From the NCBI GenBank assembly GCA_021819105.1, contig JAKASK010000004.1:53913-103290 (forward strand): 49,378 nt of DNA. Reading direction: 5' to 3'. The translations under genes and the position numbers were made by a program. This stretch comes from an archaeon (GTDB lineage Archaea; Thermoproteota; Nitrososphaeria; Nitrososphaerales; Gagatemarchaeaceae). Numbering within the stretch: the first letter of the stretch is position 1; each line of letters begins with the position of its first letter. A model generated the notes under the pieces. It did no database searches. It saw only the letters and a program-made list of their open reading frames with translations, and was not told the DNA's origin. Of this stretch, positions 45,394-49,378 are shown one piece after another.

Positions 45394-46362
45394 CTAGTCC
45401 CCTTTGCCTTTGAGGGCGGAGAGCTGGGCCAGCATCGCCGTCAGCTGCAGCTCCGGCTGAGAGCCCTGGACCAGGCGGTAGTCGTACTCGGCCAAGATCG
45501 TGATGGCCCGCGCCATGTCGGGGACCTTGAGCGCGCCCAGCGCCTCGTTGGCGTACTTCAGGAAGTCCCTCTCTGGGACGCCGTAGACCCTGGTGAGCTC
45601 GACCATCTTGGTCCGGGCGCCCTCGAAGTCGCCGTCGAGGGCGGTGCCGATTATCTCGGCGACCCGCGACTTCGCAGTGGCCCCCGAGACAGACTTCACC
45701 GAGTCCATGTCCAGCTCTCCCGATGCGGACGCTGCCTGCATCAGGTTGATCGCCTGGCGGAGGTCCCCCTGGGTGGCCTCGTAGATTGCGCCGAACACCG
45801 CGTCTCCGGCGTGCTTGAGCCGCTCCTTCTTCGCTATCTGGGCGAGGTGCCCGGTCACAGAGGCTTCGTCCAGCCTCTGGAATCTGAAGATGGCGCACCT
45901 GCTCTGAAGAGGCTCGATTATCCCAGAGGAGTAGTTGCAGATGAGGATGAACCGGGTGTGCGCCGAGTACTCCTCCATGATCCTTCGGAGGGCGGTCTGC
46001 CCGTCCGCAGTCATCTCGTCTGACTCGTCGAGGATTACGAGCCGATAGGGGACCCCTTCCCTCCTGTCGGTGTATCGCGCGAAGGTCTTGATCCTCTCCC
46101 GCACCACGTCGATGCCCCTCTCGTCCGAGGCGTTCAGTGAGAGCGTGTAGTCGCGCCACTGTTCCCCCAGGATGAGCCTCGCGATGATCACGGCCGTGGC
46201 GGTCTTCCCTGAGCCAGGGGGCCCGGCGAAGAGGAGGTGGGGGAGCTGCTCCTTCTTCTGGAGAAGGGCCTGGAGCCTCCGCTTGATCGTCTCATGGTCC
46301 ACGAGTTCGGCGAGGCTCGAAGGCCTGTACTTCTCGACCCACATCAGGTCATCCAATGGCAA
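45394..46362 (-). CDS. rfcS: Replication factor C small subunit
   Basis: Subunit of the clamp loader that puts PCNA on DNA. The 322-aa AAA+ protein has W-V-E-K-Y-R-P near the N-terminus, Walker A A-G-P-P-G-S-G-K-T-A (about 46-55), L-N-A-S-D-E-R-G, Walker B as V-I-L-D-E-S-D-E-M (Ser where Ala is usual), sensor 1 I-C-N-Y-S and the S-R-C arginine finger in L-Q-S-R-C-A-I-F-R-F. It starts with TTG. A leader of about 33 nt from the TATA box at 46416 contains a perfect hairpin. Confidence 0.95.
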   Translation of the reverse strand: MPLDDLMWVEKYRPSSLAELVDHETIKRRLQALLQKKEQLPHLLFAGPPGSGKTATAVIIARLILGEQWRDYTLSLNASDERGIDVVRERIKTFARYTDRREGVPYRLVILDESDEMTADGQTALRRIMEEYSAHTRFILICNYSSGIIEPLQSRCAIFRFQRLDEASVTGHLAQIAKKERLKHAGDAVFGAIYEATQGDLRQAINLMQAASASGELDMDSVKSVSGATAKSRVAEIIGTALDGDFEGARTKMVELTRVYGVPERDFLKYANEALGALKVPDMARAITILAEYDYRLVQGSQPELQLTAMLAQLSALKGKGD

Positions 46363-46379
46363 TGTCCTGGCACCAGAAC

Positions 46380-46395
46380 CTGAGAGCTGTCTCAG
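46380..46395. repeat. Perfect inverted repeat at the RFC transcription start
   Basis: CTGAGA-GCTG-TCTCAG, 6-bp arms with a 4-nt loop. It falls right at or just after the predicted start site of the rfcS-hisS mRNA, so it could be an operator or an mRNA 5' hairpin. Confidence 0.4.
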
Positions 46396-46415
46396 ATGAA
46401 ACTCGACGGGAGTTC

Positions 46416-46425
46416 GTATATATTC
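46416..46425 (-). promoter_or_regulatory. TATA box for the rfcS-hisS operon
   Basis: GAATATATAC on the minus strand, a strong element. It predicts transcription from about 46395, giving a leader of about 33 nt. Confidence 0.6.
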
Positions 46426-46483
46426 GTTCCAAGCTAGGCTGCCACAGGGCGGAGGGCGAGGGTGAGGCCGGAGCCCGCTGCAT

Positions 46484-47197
46484 TCATGCCGCCCTGAGGC
46501 CGAGGTACATCTTGGCCAGCTCCGCGTGGGAAAGCAGCTCCTTGGCGCTCCCCTGGAAGGCGTTCCTCCCGCTTACCAGGAGGTACGCGCGGTCGCCCAC
46601 CTCCAGGGCCTTCTTCGCGTTCTGCTCGACGAGCACCACGATCATCTTCGAGTCCTTCGCCAGAGAAGACACGGTGTCCAGCACCTGGGTCGCGAACTTG
46701 GGCGACAGGTTGGCCGTAGGCTCGTCGAAGAGCACGGCCGTCGGCCTCCGCATCATGGCCATGCTCATGGCCACCATCTGCCTCTCTCCCCCGCTGAGGT
46801 TCTGCACCTTCGTCCCCATGTATTCCGAGAGCCTTGGGAAGCGCCCCAGCGCCTCCTCGAGCCGCCGGGGGTAGTCCGATTGCTTGACGGTGTATGCGGC
46901 CATCCTGAAGTTCTCTGCCACTGTGAGCTGCGCGAAGGTGCTCTCTGTCTGGGGAAGGTAGGCGATGCCTCTCCTGACGATCTCGTGGGGCGGAAGGCCC
47001 GAGACCTCCTTCTCGTCGAGGGTCACAGTCCCGTTGTAGATCCTGGTGAGGCCGGCGATGGTCTTCAGCAGGGTGCTCTTGCCGGAGCCGTTCGGGCCTA
47101 CTACCACGGTCACCTCTCCGGGCCTGGCCTCGAGGGAGACGTCGGAGAGTATCTGGAGCCTGCCGTATCCGGAAGAGACGTTGTCGACCTTGAGCAT
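46484..47197 (-). CDS. livF: ABC transporter ATP-binding protein, LivF type
   Basis: A 237-aa ATPase of branched-chain amino-acid-type importers. It has Walker A G-P-N-G-S-G-K-S-T (about 34-42), the Q-loop L-P-Q-T-E-S-T-F, signature L-S-G-G-E-R-Q, Walker B A-V-L-F-D-E-P-T, and V-E-Q-N in place of the usual H-loop histidine, as is normal for LivF. It follows LivG by 3 nt. Substrate is not defined by the ATPase. Confidence 0.9.
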   Translation of the reverse strand: MLKVDNVSSGYGRLQILSDVSLEARPGEVTVVVGPNGSGKSTLLKTIAGLTRIYNGTVTLDEKEVSGLPPHEIVRRGIAYLPQTESTFAQLTVAENFRMAAYTVKQSDYPRRLEEALGRFPRLSEYMGTKVQNLSGGERQMVAMSMAMMRRPTAVLFDEPTANLSPKFATQVLDTVSSLAKDSKMIVVLVEQNAKKALEVGDRAYLLVSGRNAFQGSAKELLSHAELAKMYLGLRAA

Positions 47198-47200
47198 GTT

Positions 47201-47959
47201 TCAACCCCCCAGGTACGCTTCTATCAGCTTGGGGTCGGACATCACGCTGTCCGGGAGCCCCCGGGCGATTACCTTGCCGTAGGCCAGGGCTTCCACGTAG
47301 TCGATGTAGGCGAGCGCGATGTCCAGCCGGTGCTCGACGATCAGGAAGGTCACCCCCAGCTTGTCCCTGAGGCTTATCAGCTTCCCGAATATCTCGTGCG
47401 CGAGGGTGGGGTTCACCCCCGAGACCGGCTCGTCGAGCAGCAGGACGGTCGCGTCGCTCATGAGCGCCCTCCCGATTTCGACCAGCTTCATCTGTCCTCC
47501 GCTGAGCTTCGACGCCTGGGAGTCCCACACCTTCTCCAGGCCGAGTATCTCGAGGAGCCCGAACGCCTTCCTGGTCGTCTCTTCCTCTGCCTTGGCCCAG
47601 GACCTCTGGAGGATGGACTTCAAGAACGACTCGCCGGGGTTGTCCTTGCCCGCGACCTGGAGGTTCTCAAGGACCGTGAGCTTCCAGAAGAGAGAGGGTA
47701 TCTGGAAGGTTCGGGCGAGGCCCAGCCGGTAGATCTTGTGCGGCTTCCAGCCGGTTATGTCCTTCCCCCTGTACGAAACGGTCCCGCTGTCGGGCTTGTG
47801 GTAGCCCATGATGACGTTGATCAGGGTGGTCTTTCCAGAGCCGTTCGGACCGATCAGTATCGTCAGGGTCTTCTCCTGGACGGTGAGCGACACCTCGTCC
47901 AAGGCGTTCAGCATCCCGAAGGACTTCGATATGTTTTCAGCCTTGAGGACGTCGGTCAT
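47201..47959 (-). CDS. livG: ABC transporter ATP-binding protein, LivG type
   Basis: The 252-aa partner ATPase. Motifs are Walker A G-P-N-G-S-G-K-T-T (about 36-44), the Liv-typical L-A-R-T-F-Q-I-P-S-L-F, signature L-S-G-G-Q-M-K, Walker B L-L-L-D-E-P-V-S-G and H-loop V-E-H-R. Its ATG is 35 bp after the binding-protein gene's stop. No permease gene (LivH/LivM) is visible. Confidence 0.9.
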   Translation of the reverse strand: MTDVLKAENISKSFGMLNALDEVSLTVQEKTLTILIGPNGSGKTTLINVIMGYHKPDSGTVSYRGKDITGWKPHKIYRLGLARTFQIPSLFWKLTVLENLQVAGKDNPGESFLKSILQRSWAKAEEETTRKAFGLLEILGLEKVWDSQASKLSGGQMKLVEIGRALMSDATVLLLDEPVSGVNPTLAHEIFGKLISLRDKLGVTFLIVEHRLDIALAYIDYVEALAYGKVIARGLPDSVMSDPKLIEAYLGG

Positions 47960-47994
47960 CTATGACCCACGACAAAAAGGAAAGGGGTGGAACC

Positions 47995-49362
47995 TTACGG
48001 ATTCTGCGGATAGTTGGGGCTTGCCCAGGTCACCGAGTTGGACGACAGGTCGTAGGTCCCTACCTGAACCCATACGTCGGGCGCGGTCCCTATGTAGCCT
48101 GCCGGGCAGCTGGTCGTGCAGTGGACCACCTGCCAGATCTGGTAGCCGAATGTTGGGTATGCGTCACCGTGCGGCCCGAGGACGAGCCACCCTGTGACAC
48201 CGAAGAGGTTGTTCGCTATGCTGGGGAGCACCGCCTTCATCGCAGAGCCGCTAGACGACTGGGCTGCCAACGCCGACAGGGCGATCAGCCAGGCGTCGTC
48301 GTAGGCTCCCTGAGCATACGATGGCGGGGCTTGGTTGTAGGCGGCCTGGAACCTCGCGGAGAAGTTCGCAAGCTTCTGGTTGCTCGGGGCGTTGTACACT
48401 GTAGCCGCCAGCTTCACCTGGGCGACCAGGTTTCCTGCGATCGAAGAGTTGGATATGACCGTGTCCTGCGACTCGCCGTCGACGCCGTACCACGGCTGAG
48501 GCGTGTGCAGGAGGGGACTGTAGGTCGAGCTCGCGTTGGCCTGTAGCAGCAGCGAGCTGATCTCCTCTTCACTTGCCGCAAAGATTGCTACCTGGTTCGG
48601 CTGGTAGGTCTGGATGGCACTGTTCCAGTCGGAAATCATCTGGTTGAGGACTGGGGTGAAGTCTGTAGTGGTGATCTGGTACTGGATCTGGTCCTGTACA
48701 TGCCCTCCTGCAGCGGTGAAGTCGGCGATGGTCGCGTTGGCCAGGGCGCCGGCGTAGCTGCTGTAGAAGTTGATGACGATGAGGTCCTTGACGTTCTGCG
48801 ACAGGAGCTCGGCCGTGTCGGCCTTAGCCTGGTACGCGTCTGTCGGGACCGTCCTGAAGACGTAGTTGGTAGTAGGGTCACGGTTGGCGATGACTGCGCT
48901 GGTAGACGAAGGACTGACAGTGACTATGTGGTCCTGGTTGACGGTCTGCTGGATCGCGATGAGGGAGTCGCTGTCGAGAGGGCCGACAATGGCAGTCACC
49001 CCGGCTGTGTTGAACGCCTGGACCTGCTGCACGGCCTTCGTGGGGTCGTGGGCATAGTCGAGGGAGCTCAGCCTGAAGGTGACGTGGCATCCGGTCGTCG
49101 CCGAGTAGGCGTTGATGTCTGATATCGCCATCGTGAGTGCGTTGGTCTGTGCGATCCCCTGAGCCGAAAGGGCGCCTGAAGTGTCGGCCAGGTTGCCTAT
49201 GGTGAATGTCCCTCCGTTGCAGAACGAGTTGCCATTGACTGTTGTAACCTGAGAAGGCAAGATCGAGGGCGCGGCCGCGTAGACTATGCCGGCGCCCACG
49301 AGCAAGCCGATGATTAGTACACCGATTGTTCCACCGGTTGATACTCCGTTCCTTTTCATCAT
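47995..49362 (-). CDS. ABC transporter substrate-binding protein, LivK/Peripla_BP_6 type
   Basis: A 455-aa surface binding protein. It starts M-M-K-R-N-G and has an N-terminal membrane helix (about residues 12-31: I-G-V-L-I-I-G-L-L-V-G-A-G) that should tether it outside the cell. The Ser/Thr/Asn-rich body has the two-lobed fold signatures A-V-Q-Q-V-Q-A-F, V-T-A-I-V-G-P-L-D-S-D-S, V-S-P-S-S-T-S-A and Y-V-F-R-T-V-P-T-D. A C-terminal G-P-H-G-D-A-Y-P-T-F-G-Y-Q-I-W motif is also present. Likely ligands are amino acids or amides. The gene starts 16 nt from the window edge, so its promoter is not seen. Confidence 0.88.
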   Translation of the reverse strand: MMKRNGVSTGGTIGVLIIGLLVGAGIVYAAAPSILPSQVTTVNGNSFCNGGTFTIGNLADTSGALSAQGIAQTNALTMAISDINAYSATTGCHVTFRLSSLDYAHDPTKAVQQVQAFNTAGVTAIVGPLDSDSLIAIQQTVNQDHIVTVSPSSTSAVIANRDPTTNYVFRTVPTDAYQAKADTAELLSQNVKDLIVINFYSSYAGALANATIADFTAAGGHVQDQIQYQITTTDFTPVLNQMISDWNSAIQTYQPNQVAIFAASEEEISSLLLQANASSTYSPLLHTPQPWYGVDGESQDTVISNSSIAGNLVAQVKLAATVYNAPSNQKLANFSARFQAAYNQAPPSYAQGAYDDAWLIALSALAAQSSSGSAMKAVLPSIANNLFGVTGWLVLGPHGDAYPTFGYQIWQVVHCTTSCPAGYIGTAPDVWVQVGTYDLSSNSVTWASPNYPQNP

Positions 49363-49378
49363 GTGAACCCGCCGTGGG

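Noticed and set aside
47979-47987. GGAAAGGGG half-site upstream of livG
   Set aside because: Only one arm of the palindrome is present, and the spot is a short intergenic gap within an operon.
1-49378. tRNA, rRNA, CRISPR arrays, insertion sequences and phage genes
   Set aside because: Intergenic regions were inspected for T-loop-like GTTCRA motifs, repeated spacers and transposase frames; none was convincing. The gene content is core chromosomal.

Overview
The window is a gene-dense, GC-rich piece of an archaeal chromosome. Archaeal and eukaryote-like informational genes are everywhere: ribosomal proteins eL15, eS1 and uS15, aEF-1beta, KEOPS subunits (Kae1, Bud32, Pcc1), replication factor C small subunit, two proteasome beta subunits, the KH/beta-CASP terminator nuclease aCPSF1/FttA, an LSm protein, PDCD5, and RtcA, RtcB and archease. 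The lipid genes are archaeal too (glycerol-1-phosphate dehydrogenase, geranylgeranyl reductase). SepF implies FtsZ-type division. Two beta subunits, eS1, a Sulfolobus-type zinc ferredoxin and a heterotrophic beta-oxidation cluster suggest a TACK-lineage archaeon, perhaps a non-ammonia-oxidising Nitrososphaerota or Bathyarchaeia relative. That placement is inference. No rRNA, tRNA, CRISPR array, transposon or phage gene was seen, and the region reads as core chromosome.

Layout. 0-9.4 kb: a DUF1801 protein, aEF-1beta with a zinc-ribbon partner, a lipid reductase, the pth2-truD pair, ferredoxin-NADP reductase, eL15, a phosphoglycerate dehydrogenase-like gene overlapping an FAD oxidoreductase, a YchF-type GTPase, and eS1. 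9.4-15.1 kb (minus): uS15-RecJ-Pcc1-SerRS form one tight operon, and an unknown 173-aa protein-Kae1-Bud32 another. 15.1-17.5 kb: a membrane-anchored surface protein, then a COG1325 RNA-binding protein, a Pop5-like RNase P protein and an SCP2 protein. 17.5-24.8 kb: an acyl-CoA degradation cluster with a DUF35 Zn/OB protein, two thiolases, an acyl-CoA dehydrogenase, a fused 3-hydroxyacyl-CoA dehydrogenase/enoyl-CoA hydratase and a CaiB-type CoA transferase; a perfect palindrome sits between its divergent promoters. 24.8-25.6 kb: a gene-poor stretch with a possible C/D guide RNA half and two tiny genes (ribbon-helix-helix and unknown).

25.6-39.2 kb: a proteasome beta subunit lacking the catalytic threonine, RtcA, NadM, an aminotransferase, an FKBP isomerase, EgsA, the catalytic proteasome beta subunit with aCPSF1, a CBS protein, SepF, a PUA protein, LSm, a coiled-coil membrane protein with RpiA, zinc ferredoxin, PDCD5 and a PAC2 chaperone. 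39.2-43.8 kb (minus): threonine dehydrogenase and KBL (threonine to glycine plus acetyl-CoA), archease, RtcB and a small membrane protein. 43.8-49.4 kb (minus): a stand-alone Lrp/RAM domain, HisRS, RFC small subunit, and a branched-chain amino-acid-type ABC system (binding protein and two ATPases).

Expression signals are clear. Many genes have an archaeal TATA box centred about 27 bp before an ATG, GTG or TTG start, which predicts leaderless mRNAs. Genes inside operons overlap by 1-4 nt (ATGA, TTGA). Close to half of the starts are TTG or GTG. Three divergent gene pairs appear to share one near-symmetric TATA box, the neatest being the palindrome at 7591-7598.
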